From: Candidatus Melainabacteria bacterium
Lineage (GTDB): Bacteria; Cyanobacteriota; Vampirovibrionia; Obscuribacterales; Obscuribacteraceae
Reading direction: 5' to 3'
Assembly: GCA_013288645.1 (NCBI GenBank)
Contig: JABDBL010000017.1
Coordinates: 1-49,947, forward strand
Length of the DNA stretch: 49,947 bases
A program made the position numbers and the translations under genes. The notes below the pieces were generated by a model. It ran no database searches. It saw only the letters and a program-made list of their open reading frames with translations, and was not told the origin of the DNA. Positions within the stretch are counted from its first letter, which is position 1; the number at the start of each line of letters is the position of its first letter. Below are positions 7,432-16,939 of this stretch, one piece after another.

Positions 7432-9573
7432 TTATTGTGTGCCAAAAAGGTTTTTAGATTGAGCGATCGAATACAGCCGAATAGCAAATTGTGCGCGAGT
7501 GAGTAGGGCGGTGTTTTCTTTTGACATGACACCATTTTCGCTAATTTCAATTGCCATTTTTTCTATGCCTCTTATTTTTGCTTGTTCATCGGGAAATAAT
7601 TTTGCTAAGGTAAATAATGCATCACCAGGGCTTATTGGTTTATCTGGATAAAAGTGCAAATGTTTACCATCGCCCGGCATAATGCCGGTTATGGCTAGAT
7701 ATTGGGCGGCTATAAAAGCAGGGTGCTCTGGCGCGATATCACTAAACCAATAAATTGGTACTCCTGTTTCTATAAGCGTGTGCTGAAAATGACGCAAAGT
7801 AGTTAAATTAGCCAAAACATATTCAGGCCTAACTTTATGTTTAAGGCAATAATAAGTAAGTGCGCCTTGTGCCTCACCAATGGCCCATTCAATAGGGTGC
7901 AACCGATAAGCGCCATTTGTAATATGTGTAACACCAATATTTTTGCAGGCGGGTAGAAGCCCATTAAAATTTTGTGGAATGAGACTGCCCAACGGAATTT
8001 GAAATGGCTTAGTCGCTTGGCCGGCACCAGGTATCTCTTCGTGCCCATGAATATCAATTGGATAAAGTCCGATGCCCACCGAATCAGTAAAGTTTTTTGC
8101 TCTGCGCTCGCTATTAAATGTACTGGCTATGTCCTGTTCAACAATAGTATATTTAGTCTCAGCCCGTCTTGATTCACGTATATAAGGGTGTTTAGAAAAT
8201 CCATCTAGGGTACCCATAATATCTGGGCGTAACGCTAATTCTGGATAACCTTTGCCACCATCTTCCCTCGGTACTTCTGTCTGTAACCAGTACAAAAATC
8301 CTAAGCTTACTAGTTTACCGAAGGCGAGGTATTCAGCTTGTGTTTGAGCAGGCTTATCAATAATATTCTTTCCGCGCACATCGTTGCTTGACCAATTGAT
8401 CATGGCTATATCATTAGGATAATTATGATCAATAAAATAACTGGCATCGATAAGTCTCCTATAGGTCCAAAATGGCCGCAATTTTTGTTTGCCTTCAGGA
8501 GTGTCTCTGGATGATTCAGTAAACATCTGAAAACCATCAAAAGAAAATTGCCCGCGTTGCAATAAGTCATCGTATAAAGGGGGCTTATTTACCGTATGAT
8601 TTTCGCCGGGGCGCAATTCTAGGGCGAACGGATAAGTAAAGTCTTGTACATTATCGGGGTCAGCTTTTTCTGGGGCATGTGATTCGCCTGTTTGCTCTTG
8701 CGATTCAGCCCCAGTTTTATACGGTGTATTAGATAATGCTAGCAAGTCACCAAATTCGGTGGCATCAATAAATAACTTTGCTCGCACACAAATATGTTCA
8801 TCTGTATCAAGATTAACTAAATAAATAGATTTTATAGGTGCATGCTTATTGCTAATAAGGGGAAAGAAGTTTCTTCTATTCTTTACGGCAAAAGGTTTGT
8901 GTCTATAAAGTACTTTTAGAGAAGAATTAGATAAAGCTGGAGATAACATGGTATCTAGCTCAGCAAGCGCCACTTTGGGCTCAAAAGATAGCCTACTTAC
9001 CCAGCAATTCCCCGGGTATAAATATTTGTCTTTATTTAATAGCTCAGATAATTGTACATTGCTAGGCTGCCTGGCTAGTCGATAATTGCTTGCGTAATTA
9101 TTGCGTATGGCATGCCTAAATTTTTGATAGTTATCAGTGCAGCCAGTCGTCTCAACCAAGGAATTTTCATCTAATGCAGATACGCCTTGGGCAGTAGCTT
9201 GTCCACCTAACCAATCAGTTTCTTCAGATAAAACAACATGCAGCGGCTTAGCACTTTCTTTGTTATTTAATTGCCAGATTTTCAGAGCCGCAGCTACGCC
9301 ACCTAAACCACCGCCGGCGATAAAAATGTCACATTTTATTGTTTTATATGGCCTATCAAATTCAATTGTTTTGACGGCAGCATGAGGATTTTCTACCTTT
9401 ATGGACGATATATCAACTAATTCGATGCTTCTTTTCTCTTCTTGCTTTTTACTGCTCATGGATTTTTTTTGATTTTTTACTGAACTTTGTGTCTGCGCTT
9501 CAACTTTGTTGAAAGGTGCAAAAATAATAAGCAAACAGCTAAGGGTATTTAAGAGGACAATAAATCTTCTCAC
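7432..9573 (-). CDS. Exported FAD-dependent oxidoreductase (FAD_oxidored family)
   Basis: The 713-residue protein begins with a Sec signal peptide (hydrophobic 4-20, likely cleavage after VEA at 26) and a basic, Lys/Ser-rich linker. The Rossmann dinucleotide motif GGGLGG is at 87-92, and DWLGGQATAQGVSALDE a little later is typical of the FAD_oxidored (PF12831-type) family. A second FAD-contact region is ATEFGDLLAL, and the C-terminal FAD strand is IPLGSLIPQNFNGLLPACKN. The last 60 residues (GVMSKENTALLTRAQFA) resemble an SLH-type segment, which could tether the enzyme to the envelope. Substrate is unknown. A 40-bp copy of the 3' end lies at 1816-1856 and a 27-bp copy of an internal stretch (8249-8275) lies at 12750-12776. 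Confidence 0.8.
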   Translation of the reverse strand: MRRFIVLLNTLSCLLIIFAPFNKVEAQTQSSVKNQKKSMSSKKQEEKRSIELVDISSIKVENPHAAVKTIEFDRPYKTIKCDIFIAGGGLGGVAAALKIWQLNNKESAKPLHVVLSEETDWLGGQATAQGVSALDENSLVETTGCTDNYQKFRHAIRNNYASNYRLARQPSNVQLSELLNKDKYLYPGNCWVSRLSFEPKVALAELDTMLSPALSNSSLKVLYRHKPFAVKNRRNFFPLISNKHAPIKSIYLVNLDTDEHICVRAKLFIDATEFGDLLALSNTPYKTGAESQEQTGESHAPEKADPDNVQDFTYPFALELRPGENHTVNKPPLYDDLLQRGQFSFDGFQMFTESSRDTPEGKQKLRPFWTYRRLIDASYFIDHNYPNDIAMINWSSNDVRGKNIIDKPAQTQAEYLAFGKLVSLGFLYWLQTEVPREDGGKGYPELALRPDIMGTLDGFSKHPYIRESRRAETKYTIVEQDIASTFNSERRAKNFTDSVGIGLYPIDIHGHEEIPGAGQATKPFQIPLGSLIPQNFNGLLPACKNIGVTHITNGAYRLHPIEWAIGEAQGALTYYCLKHKVRPEYVLANLTTLRHFQHTLIETGVPIYWFSDIAPEHPAFIAAQYLAITGIMPGDGKHLHFYPDKPISPGDALFTLAKLFPDEQAKIRGIEKMAIEISENGVMSKENTALLTRAQFAIRLYSIAQSKNLFGTQ

Positions 9574-9636
9574 GATATCTTATATACTTTCTATTGTGAT
9601 CATTCTTTTAGTAATAAGCCCTCATAGTAATAAAAA

Positions 9637-10227
9637 ATGGATGAAAGTCAATCAAATAACAAATTATGGTGCGGAACTATTCCGACACAGGAAACAATAG
9701 AAAGAGCCAAACACATCAAATTAGTATTGATGGACGTAGATAGTGTGTTAACCGATGGAAAAAGTTATTATCTGCCTGAGTCCGGGGGCAGTGCTTATGA
9801 AACTAAAGGTTTTGACGCGCATGACGGATTAGCTTTTCATTTGTTAAACGATGCTGCCATTGCCACCGGTTTTATTAGTGGCAGAAAATCACAAGCTGTT
9901 GATGTGCGAGCAGCAAATATGAATGTAAAATATGTGCGCCAGGGCAATCTGCAGAAAGAAAAAAACTACGAAGATATTGTTCATTTGGCGGGTGTTAGCG
10001 ATAAACAAGTGGCATATATTGGCGATGATTTTCCCGATGTACCATTGCTCAAAAGAGCAGGTTTAGCTTGTGTCGTCGCTAATGCTAGACGTGAAGTTAA
10101 AACTTATGCACATTTCGTTAGCCAAGCTGGCGGTGGTCAAGGTGCGGTGCGCGAAATAATTGAACTTATCTTGAAAGCACAAAATAAATGGCAAGCTGTC
10201 ATAGAAAAATATGGCATAGAAAAGTAG
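9637..10227 (+). CDS. kdsC: KdsC-like 3-deoxy-D-manno-octulosonate-8-phosphate phosphatase (HAD superfamily)
   Basis: The 196-residue product is a compact HAD phosphatase. KdsC removes phosphate from Kdo-8-phosphate, the step before CMP-Kdo formation for LPS. HAD motif I is DVDSVLTDG (Asp33, Asp35); the usual KdsC form has Gly where Ser36 stands here. FDAHDGLAF, FISGRKSQAVDVRA (motif II) and GDDFPDVPLL (motif IV) follow, with the AGGGQGAVREIIELIL C-terminus characteristic of KdsC. It implies a diderm host. The start is 63 bp from the divergent oxidoreductase start; no clear Shine-Dalgarno precedes ATG 9637. A hairpin terminator follows. Confidence 0.85.
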   Translation: MDESQSNNKLWCGTIPTQETIERAKHIKLVLMDVDSVLTDGKSYYLPESGGSAYETKGFDAHDGLAFHLLNDAAIATGFISGRKSQAVDVRAANMNVKYVRQGNLQKEKNYEDIVHLAGVSDKQVAYIGDDFPDVPLLKRAGLACVVANARREVKTYAHFVSQAGGGQGAVREIIELILKAQNKWQAVIEKYGIEK

Positions 10228-10231
10228 CGGT

Positions 10232-10261
10232 AAGTGTCTACGCTACTCAGACACTTTTCTC
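10232..10261 (+). terminator. Terminator of kdsC
   Basis: AAGTGTCT pairs with AGACACTT across CGCTACTC-type loop sequence, followed by TTCTC. The right half of this hairpin, with the sequence after it, is the left edge of the block duplicated at 12847. Confidence 0.75.
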
Positions 10262-10501
10262 ATACATTGAATTTTTCTTCCATTAATTATCGGCCTTGTT
10301 GCCGTTACTTGTAAGCATTTTGGGCGATAGACTAGTATTCTTGAGCAGTGCTCTATATGAAATATTGTTAATAATCCCTCTGGACTCTTTGTCTGTTGGG
10401 AATAATTAAATTATTGACAATGATGGTTGCGATGTTTCTATTTCGTTTTAACTCATTTTACTAAATGCCCAATTAGCGGGCAATTCATATTGGGGGTCCG
10501 C

Positions 10502-12646
10502 TTGACTCAAGTTATTAAAACAACTCAAGCTATTAAAACAAAAGGAATAGCAGGTTCTGCGCTGAATCTACTTCTTGCTTTTATAGTACTTATCGTAGGT
10601 TTGTTTTCAATTGAATTAAGTCGTTATACGCTGGCTAGGGATCAACTAAAATGTGATCTGGAAGCGGCAGTATTATGCTGTCAAACAACCTTGGCATCAA
10701 CAGGCACTCCTACTGATTCCAGTAATCAAACTACTGCTATAAACACCGCGTTAAGTCTATTTCAACAAAACGCCATTCTTGGTCAATCACTGTCTAATGC
10801 AAGTCTTGTTAGCCTTCCTACACAATTTGATGTTCAGCCCGGAGAAACGCAAATTTGTTTTCAGTTTTTAGATCCAATTACTCTCTTGCCCACGGCGCAG
10901 AATGGAACAGTGATTCAGGCCACTGGTGCTTATTGTTATTCGCCAATATACGGTAAATTTATCGGCTTGGGTGGTGCACAATTTACTGTTCAATTAGCTG
11001 TTAATTCTGGTCTACCACAATTAGATGTGGTCTTTGTCTATGACGTTTCCGGCGCCGAGAATAGACAAACTCCTGTTACATATGTTCAGCGTTACTGGGA
11101 TCCTCACTGGGGTATCGACTATTTAGTTACGCCCTATATTGGCAGCTCGCCCACCGTTGTAACTGCCGGAGGTCCAATAACTCCGTTTGGTATTACCGAT
11201 CCCCTCAATCAAGGTCCCAATCCATTACCACCCGAGAATTTAGACAACAGCATAAACAGCTTAAACCCACAGCTTAGCTATGCTGAACAAGGGGGCGCTG
11301 CTACACAAATGCTTACAGGCGCACAGGCTTATGCTGCCCCACCCGGCAATTATCCCCCAACCGGCGGTCAACCTCCTAAGGGCAAATTATCCCCTCCTAT
11401 TTTAACTACAATGTCCAGACCAATCACACTGTATAACGGTATTGTTGTAGACGTTGTTTTGGGTGGCGGTTCCAGTTACGGTATATCTGCACACGGCTCC
11501 AAACCAAATGGACCTACTGTTAGCGGTAGCTTGGGCATGTCTACGTCTGCTTCTATACTTGATGGTGCAAACGTGGCGCAATATGATAGTTACTTTACTG
11601 ATATTGTGGTCAATATAGATAATAACCCTACTTTCCAAAGTGACTCAGTTACCTATAATGGCAATAATTATAATTTCCCAAGCCTTGGAGCGCTTGTGGA
11701 AGCATCGCGCGGCAATTTAGAAACGCCACGCAATGCCGATGGCGCAGGTCTCAATCTTATTGCCATGGGGCTTAACAATGCAGATGTGCAAAGCGGCTAT
11801 TATGCGGCTTATGTGCAAGCAGCAATACTAGCAACGCAGCCTATGAATACAGTGGCCAATGCTACTCTTGCCTTTGTCAATCAATTAGCTACTGTCTCAG
11901 ATGTGCATTTTGGTTGTCTCACTTTCAACGACTATGATGGCACTGATGCTTATTCAGAACAGCCTCCGGCAGGCGTAGTGAATTTCATTACGCAATCAAA
12001 CCCAACACCACCACACATAGGCTCAGGACCACCGTCTGTTGGTTTTTATAATATAGCCAGCACGTACCCAGAGCCGTCTATAAACATTCAGCCTGATGGT
12101 AGCACTGTTTATGACATTGTCAAGCAATATCCACTACCTAATATTTTGCTTGACCCTAGTGGCAATACCACTCAACAAAACATAATTAATACTTTGCCGA
12201 CTATTCGCACATGGGGAAATTGCAACGTAGCTCAGGCATTAACGCAAGCCCTTGTTGAATTAGCTCCGCAAGTTGTAGGCAGCCCTGCTGCTCCTTTGTC
12301 CCGTCCGTCCGCAAACAAAGCCATAGTCCTTATATCATCTCAAGCTCCCAACGTGGGCTTAAACGCCGATCTCGGCACCACCTCAGCACTGGCTGACGCT
12401 CTTTCCGTGGCACAATTAGCTCACCAGGCTGGTATACCGATTTATTGTGTTGCTGTTAGTCAAACAGACACCGACGCCGCCAATGAAGACGCTGCTTACA
12501 ATGATAACAACGGTGGTATTGCAGCGACAGCTGGTTTTGGCAGCAAGTATTATCGTGTTGATTGGTCAAATCCCACTGCTACTCAATCATCGCTGACAAC
12601 TGTATTTGCTAACATAGCCAGACGGCTTACTTGCGTAGTGCATTAA
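10502..12646 (+). CDS. TadG-like protein with a von Willebrand A-like domain (copy 1)
   Basis: The 714-residue protein starts with a short basic segment and one transmembrane helix (19-40, LNLLLAFIVLIVGLFSIELS) typical of TadE/TadG pseudopilin-like proteins of Flp/Tad secretion systems. The outer part resembles a vWA fold from about 175 to the end (LDVVFVYDVSG, then IPIYCVAVSQ and a final FANIARRLTC). The MIDAS motif is degraded: DVSGA at 181-185 lacks the second Ser of DxSxS, and the later TDG position reads SSQAP, so metal binding is doubtful. A Gly/Pro/Asn-rich insert fills 200-330. I chose TTG 10502 (GGGGG 6-10 bp upstream, same start in copy 2) over the upstream in-frame start at 10427. 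No other tad genes are in view. Confidence 0.75.
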   Translation: MTQVIKTTQAIKTKGIAGSALNLLLAFIVLIVGLFSIELSRYTLARDQLKCDLEAAVLCCQTTLASTGTPTDSSNQTTAINTALSLFQQNAILGQSLSNASLVSLPTQFDVQPGETQICFQFLDPITLLPTAQNGTVIQATGAYCYSPIYGKFIGLGGAQFTVQLAVNSGLPQLDVVFVYDVSGAENRQTPVTYVQRYWDPHWGIDYLVTPYIGSSPTVVTAGGPITPFGITDPLNQGPNPLPPENLDNSINSLNPQLSYAEQGGAATQMLTGAQAYAAPPGNYPPTGGQPPKGKLSPPILTTMSRPITLYNGIVVDVVLGGGSSYGISAHGSKPNGPTVSGSLGMSTSASILDGANVAQYDSYFTDIVVNIDNNPTFQSDSVTYNGNNYNFPSLGALVEASRGNLETPRNADGAGLNLIAMGLNNADVQSGYYAAYVQAAILATQPMNTVANATLAFVNQLATVSDVHFGCLTFNDYDGTDAYSEQPPAGVVNFITQSNPTPPHIGSGPPSVGFYNIASTYPEPSINIQPDGSTVYDIVKQYPLPNILLDPSGNTTQQNIINTLPTIRTWGNCNVAQALTQALVELAPQVVGSPAAPLSRPSANKAIVLISSQAPNVGLNADLGTTSALADALSVAQLAHQAGIPIYCVAVSQTDTDAANEDAAYNDNNGGIAATAGFGSKYYRVDWSNPTATQSSLTTVFANIARRLTCVVH

Positions 12647-12846
12647 CTTTGACTACATGATCCATGCCCAAAAAACTTGATCCATTGATCTGATCCATTG
12701 ATCTGATCCATATGATCTGATCCATTGATCAATGCCCAAAAAATTTGATCCTTTGCCACCATCTTCCCTCGGTACTCGAGCATCAGGCGCATTGATTGGT
12801 CAAATGCCACCACTACTCAATCGGCATTAACAAGTGCTTTTGCCAA
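12647..12846. repeat. Mosaic scar: GATC-rich repeat, oxidoreductase fragment and remnant of a third TadG-like gene
   Basis: After the copy 1 stop come 10 GATC tetramers within 12659-12750, mostly in repeats of TGATCCATTGATC, bracketed by two ATGCCCAAAAAA-YTTGATCC boxes. Bases 12750-12776 are identical to 8249-8275 inside the oxidoreductase gene. Bases 12787-12846 closely match the last coding part of copy 2 (15423-15486; translating to IDWSNATTTQSALTSAFA), so they are the tail of a third gene copy. The segment holds no open gene. Confidence 0.8.
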
Positions 12847-13152
12847 GCTACTCAGACACTTTTCTCATACTCAGACACTTTTCTCATACATTGAATTTTG
12901 CTTCTATATAATTATCGGCCTTGCTGCCGTTACTTGTAAGCATTGTGGGCGATAGAACCAATCACTCTTGAGCAGTATTCTCCATGAAACATTGCTAATA
13001 ATCTCCCTGGGCTCTATGCCTGTAGGGGATAATCGAATTATTGACAACTTAGTTGCGACGTTTTCTTTGGCATATTCTTCCAATCTATTTCGTCTTAACT
13101 AATTTTACTAATTTCTGCCCAATTAGCGGGCGACTTATATAGGGGGTTCCGC
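12847..13152. repeat. Duplicated upstream region of the TadG-like genes (partner 10242-10501)
   Basis: This block matches the sequence in front of copy 1, starting inside the kdsC terminator. The 19-bp unit CTCAGACACTTTTCTCATA is present twice in tandem here (12851-12888) and once there. Both blocks contain TTATTGACA, a candidate -35 element, and a G-run Shine-Dalgarno before a TTG start. Confidence 0.8.
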
Positions 13153-15519
13153 TTGACTCAAGTTATTAAAACAACTCAAGCTATTAAAACAAAAGGAATA
13201 GTAGGTTCTGCGCTGAATTTACTTCTTGCTTTTATAGTACTTATCGTAGGTTTGTTTTCAATTGAATTAAGCCGTTATATGCTGGCTAGGGATCAACTAA
13301 AATGTGATCTAGAAGCGGCAGTATTATGCTCTCAAACGACCTTGGCATCAACAGGCACTCCTACTAATTCCAGGAGTCAAACTACTGCTATAAACACCGG
13401 GTTAAGTCTATTTCAACAAAACGCCATTCTCGGTCAACCACTGTCTAATGCAAGTCTTGTCAGACTTACTACAGGGCAGACCAAGCCACAATTCGATGTT
13501 CAGCCAGGGGAAACGCAAATTTGTTTTCAGTTTTTAGATCCAATTACTCTCTTGCCCATTAATAGTTCTTCTTCCGGACAAAATACAAACTCGTTAACGC
13601 CGGCGCAAAATGGAACAGTGCTTCAGGCCACTGGTGCTTATTGTTATTCGCCATTATGCGGTAAATTTATCGGCTTGGGCAGTGCACAATTTACTGTTCA
13701 ATTAGCTGTTAATTCTGGTCTACCACAATTAGATGTGGTTTTTGTCTATGACGTTTCCGGCGCCGAGAATAGACAAACTCCTGTTACTTACGCACAACGT
13801 TATTGGGACACTCCTAATGGTATCGACTATCTTCTACCCTCTCCTATTGGCGACCCTCCTACTCAAACAATTACAGGAGGTCCACTGGCTCCATTTTGTA
13901 TTACCAATGCCCTACCACAAGGTCCTAATCCCACCACACCTCAGAATCTGGATAATAGTCAAAAGTGTCCCTCGCGACAAATAAATTATGCAGAGCAATC
14001 CGGTTCTGGTACACAGTATTTAACAGGTAAGCAAGGCTATGCTGCTCCGCCTGGTAATTATCCATATAATGGTCACCTCAATACTATGGCGATGTTTGCT
14101 AGTAATAGTAATTACAGTGGCCTCATTTATGTTCCATGCCAGAATTTTATTCCTCCAATCTCATCGAGCTTTGTCATATCATTATCTGATTTTATTGCCG
14201 TGCCCACAAGCCGTGTATCGCCCGGAACCATCACCGTACCGGTCCCATATGATAATGTTAGCACTCCTGCTCCCATTGTTTATATTCCCAAAGCCGCTTT
14301 TGCGCACTTGCCTGCTTCTATCAGCAGCACTTATCAAACGCCATATATACTCAGCAATAGTGGGACTAACCACAGCGCTGAGCCGACAGTTACTTTGGGT
14401 GGTGGCTCAGCTTTTCAAACCCAGGGGCCTTATCCGGTGCCCACCGGACCTATTCTACCTGTGGGAACAGTGGACGTAAATGGTAATGTTATAGTTGCTT
14501 CTGCTTCTGTTCTTGCTGGCAATACATATGATAATTATGGGCATTCATTCACAGATGGGGTAGTGAACATAGATGGTAATGCTACTTTCCAAAGCACCTC
14601 TGTTACTTACAATGGCAACTCATTTAGCTTTCCAAATTTGGGTGTTGTAATAGAAGCTGCTCGAGGCAATTTAGAAAATCCGGGTAATTCTCAAGCAGCA
14701 GGTCTTAATCTGCAGGCTTTAGGACTTACTCAAGCGAATTTACAAAGTGGCTATTATGCAGCCTATGTACAAGCGGCATTGAAATCAATACAGCCCATGA
14801 ATACAGTGGCAAATGCTACCACCGCTTTTATGAATCAGTTAGCCACTGTTTCAGATGCACACTTTGGCTGTCTTACTTTCAACGACTATGTAGGTTCTAA
14901 TGCTTCTTCCACTGCTCCCCCTAGCGGCACTACTGCGCCAGATAATATAGCTACCGATTATCCGTATTCGACTATGAATTCAAATCCAGATGGCTCTGTT
15001 GGTCATAGTATTACAAATACTTATTTGTTACCTGACATATTGCTTGACCCCAGTGGCAATACCACGCAATCTACCATAGCTAATGTTTTGCCTACTATTC
15101 ATACCTGGGGCAACTGCGGCGTTGCTGGTGCATTAAAGGCAGCTATATCGGAGTTAACTCCTCTAACTAATGTGGCACGCCCAAGTGCGAATAAAGCCAT
15201 AATTCTGGTAACAACACAAGCACCAAATGTTGGTTTAAACGGCGATACTGGTCCCCTAGCAACAAGTGATGCCATCTCTATGGCAAGCTTAGCTCACAAG
15301 GCAGGTATACCTATTTATTGCGTAGCTATTGCTCAATCAGGCACTGACGATCAAAATGAAGACGCTGCTTATAATGATAATAAAGGTGGCATAGCAGCAA
15401 CAGCTGGTTATGGTAGCAAGTATTATCGTATTGATTGGTCAAATGCTACCACTACTCAAGCGTCACTAACAAGTGCTTTTGCCAACATAGCCAGACGACT
15501 TACTTGCCTAGTGCATTAA
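13153..15519 (+). CDS. TadG-like protein with a von Willebrand A-like domain (copy 2)
   Basis: The 788-residue paralog of the protein at 10502 is nearly identical over the first 190 residues and the last 200, but has a different, longer central insert (about 230-430) and an extra Ser/Asn-rich stretch near 135-155. It has the same single transmembrane helix at 19-40 and the same broken MIDAS (DVSGA at 200-204). TTG 13153 follows AGGGGG. The strong conservation of termini with variable middles suggests selection for a diversified exposed segment on a conserved anchor. Likely envelope-associated; role otherwise unknown. Confidence 0.75.
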   Translation: MTQVIKTTQAIKTKGIVGSALNLLLAFIVLIVGLFSIELSRYMLARDQLKCDLEAAVLCSQTTLASTGTPTNSRSQTTAINTGLSLFQQNAILGQPLSNASLVRLTTGQTKPQFDVQPGETQICFQFLDPITLLPINSSSSGQNTNSLTPAQNGTVLQATGAYCYSPLCGKFIGLGSAQFTVQLAVNSGLPQLDVVFVYDVSGAENRQTPVTYAQRYWDTPNGIDYLLPSPIGDPPTQTITGGPLAPFCITNALPQGPNPTTPQNLDNSQKCPSRQINYAEQSGSGTQYLTGKQGYAAPPGNYPYNGHLNTMAMFASNSNYSGLIYVPCQNFIPPISSSFVISLSDFIAVPTSRVSPGTITVPVPYDNVSTPAPIVYIPKAAFAHLPASISSTYQTPYILSNSGTNHSAEPTVTLGGGSAFQTQGPYPVPTGPILPVGTVDVNGNVIVASASVLAGNTYDNYGHSFTDGVVNIDGNATFQSTSVTYNGNSFSFPNLGVVIEAARGNLENPGNSQAAGLNLQALGLTQANLQSGYYAAYVQAALKSIQPMNTVANATTAFMNQLATVSDAHFGCLTFNDYVGSNASSTAPPSGTTAPDNIATDYPYSTMNSNPDGSVGHSITNTYLLPDILLDPSGNTTQSTIANVLPTIHTWGNCGVAGALKAAISELTPLTNVARPSANKAIILVTTQAPNVGLNGDTGPLATSDAISMASLAHKAGIPIYCVAIAQSGTDDQNEDAAYNDNKGGIAATAGYGSKYYRIDWSNATTTQASLTSAFANIARRLTCLVH

Positions 15520-15752
15520 CTTTGACTACATGATGATCGTTTTTGCTGCCCGGAAAGTCGCTCAAAGCAGTACGTCCATCTTCCGATTCCGTCCTTTTTT
15601 ATTTTTATTTTGCTTTTTGGATAAACATTATTAAGTTAAAGTGGGTACGATAAAAAAGAGTTACACTGCAATAAGGCACACTTATGTTGAGGCATTCTCA
15701 AAATAGAGCGTAAGCTGCCTGATTAAAAACAGCAATTCGAGCTGTAAAAAAA

Positions 15753-16901
15753 ATGTCTAGTTACGAGTCAAAAGATCAAGAGTCAGGTGAAGCGAATTCT
15801 GCTTATCCAGGCCGCTACTGGCACACTGTTCAAGTTCCCAGTGGACATACTGAACAAGAAACAATGCAAGCTATACATTGCGACTTGTGCCCACGTGCCT
15901 GCGTCTTAAAAGACGGTGACCGCGGTTTTTGTTTTGTGCGCAAAAATGAAGGCGGTCAAATGATCCTGACAACGTACGGCTCAAGCACTGGCTTTTGCAT
16001 AGATCCAATTGAGAAAAAACCTTTAAATCATTTTTTGCCTGGCACAAGCGTATTATCTTTTGGCACAGCTGGATGCAACCTGGGCTGCCAATTCTGTCAG
16101 AACTGGTCAATAAGCAAATCACGAGAGATTGAAATTTTAAGCGAGAAAGCAAGTGCTGAAGATATAGCTCAAGCAGCTAAAGACAACGGTTGTGATAGCG
16201 TTGCCTTTACTTATAATGACCCTGTCATTTGGGCAGAATATGCTATAGACACAGCTAAGGCCTGCCATCAATTAGGTTTAAAAGCAGTAGCTGTAACGGC
16301 CGGCTTTATCACGCCGCAAGCGCGCCCTGAATTTTATTCGGTTATGGATGCAGCCAATGTTGATTTAAAGGGCTTTACGGAAGAGTTTTACCGCAAGTTC
16401 ACTTTGTCCCACCTTGAACCTGTGCTGGATACTTTGCGCTGGCTAAAGCATGAAAGCAATGTTTGGTTTGAGATTACTAATCTAGTTATTCCAAAAGCTA
16501 ATGATAATGCCGATGACATCGAACGTATGTGCTACTGGATTTTAAATAATCTGGGTGACGAAGTACCATTGCATTTTACTGCTTTCCACCCTGATTTTAG
16601 ACTGAACGATCGCGGCCCTACTCCACCAGAGACATTGATAAGAGCTAGACAGCAAGCTCTTAAAGCTGGTTTAAAGTATGTATACACAGGCAATGTACAC
16701 GATAAAAGTGGTGGCAGTACTTATTGTCCGCATTGCCAAAGTGTTTTGATTGAAAGAGATTGGTACGAAATAGGCAAATACAATCTTAAAGGCAATAAAT
16801 GTGGCAAATGCGGTCAGCTTATACCCGGTTTATTTCCGCAAGAGAGTATTCCTGGAAATTGGGGACGGAAAAGAGTGCCAGTAGATTTAAATCATTTTTG
16901 A
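15753..16901 (+). CDS. amrS: AmmeMemoRadiSam-system radical SAM enzyme (AmrS, PflA-like)
   Basis: The 382-residue protein matches AmrS, the radical SAM member of the AmmeMemoRadiSam set (with AMMECR1 and Memo homologs), whose reaction is not settled. The 4Fe-4S motif CxxxCxxC is at Cys108, Cys112 and Cys115 (GCNLGCQFCQNW). An N-terminal CDLCPRAC...G.CFVR cysteine block precedes it, and FTYNDPVIWAEY, ANVDLKGF and TAFHPDF are typical of the subfamily. A C-terminal zinc-ribbon (CPHC...CGKC) follows. The partner genes amrA and amrB are not in the window. Low-GC core-type gene; no strong ribosome binding site before ATG 15753. Bases 15520-15752 upstream hold nothing recognised. Confidence 0.9.
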   Translation: MSSYESKDQESGEANSAYPGRYWHTVQVPSGHTEQETMQAIHCDLCPRACVLKDGDRGFCFVRKNEGGQMILTTYGSSTGFCIDPIEKKPLNHFLPGTSVLSFGTAGCNLGCQFCQNWSISKSREIEILSEKASAEDIAQAAKDNGCDSVAFTYNDPVIWAEYAIDTAKACHQLGLKAVAVTAGFITPQARPEFYSVMDAANVDLKGFTEEFYRKFTLSHLEPVLDTLRWLKHESNVWFEITNLVIPKANDNADDIERMCYWILNNLGDEVPLHFTAFHPDFRLNDRGPTPPETLIRARQQALKAGLKYVYTGNVHDKSGGSTYCPHCQSVLIERDWYEIGKYNLKGNKCGKCGQLIPGLFPQESIPGNWGRKRVPVDLNHF

Positions 16902-16939
16902 GGCATGCACAGATAATCGTTATAGATATCGAAAAAGAT

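Larger units (their letters stand above)
4733..7484. repeat. Right arm of the segmental duplication (partner 104-1860)
   Basis: This arm carries the shared leader (4733-4880), a membrane-protein gene absent from the left arm, the intact-looking GH77 gene, the shared terminator and the 3' end of the complete FAD oxidoreductase gene. Because that gene is whole here, this arm looks ancestral in its tail. Confidence 0.75.

Noticed and set aside
12659-12888. CRISPR-like short repeats
   Set aside because: The repeats are tandem without unique spacers and no cas gene is near.
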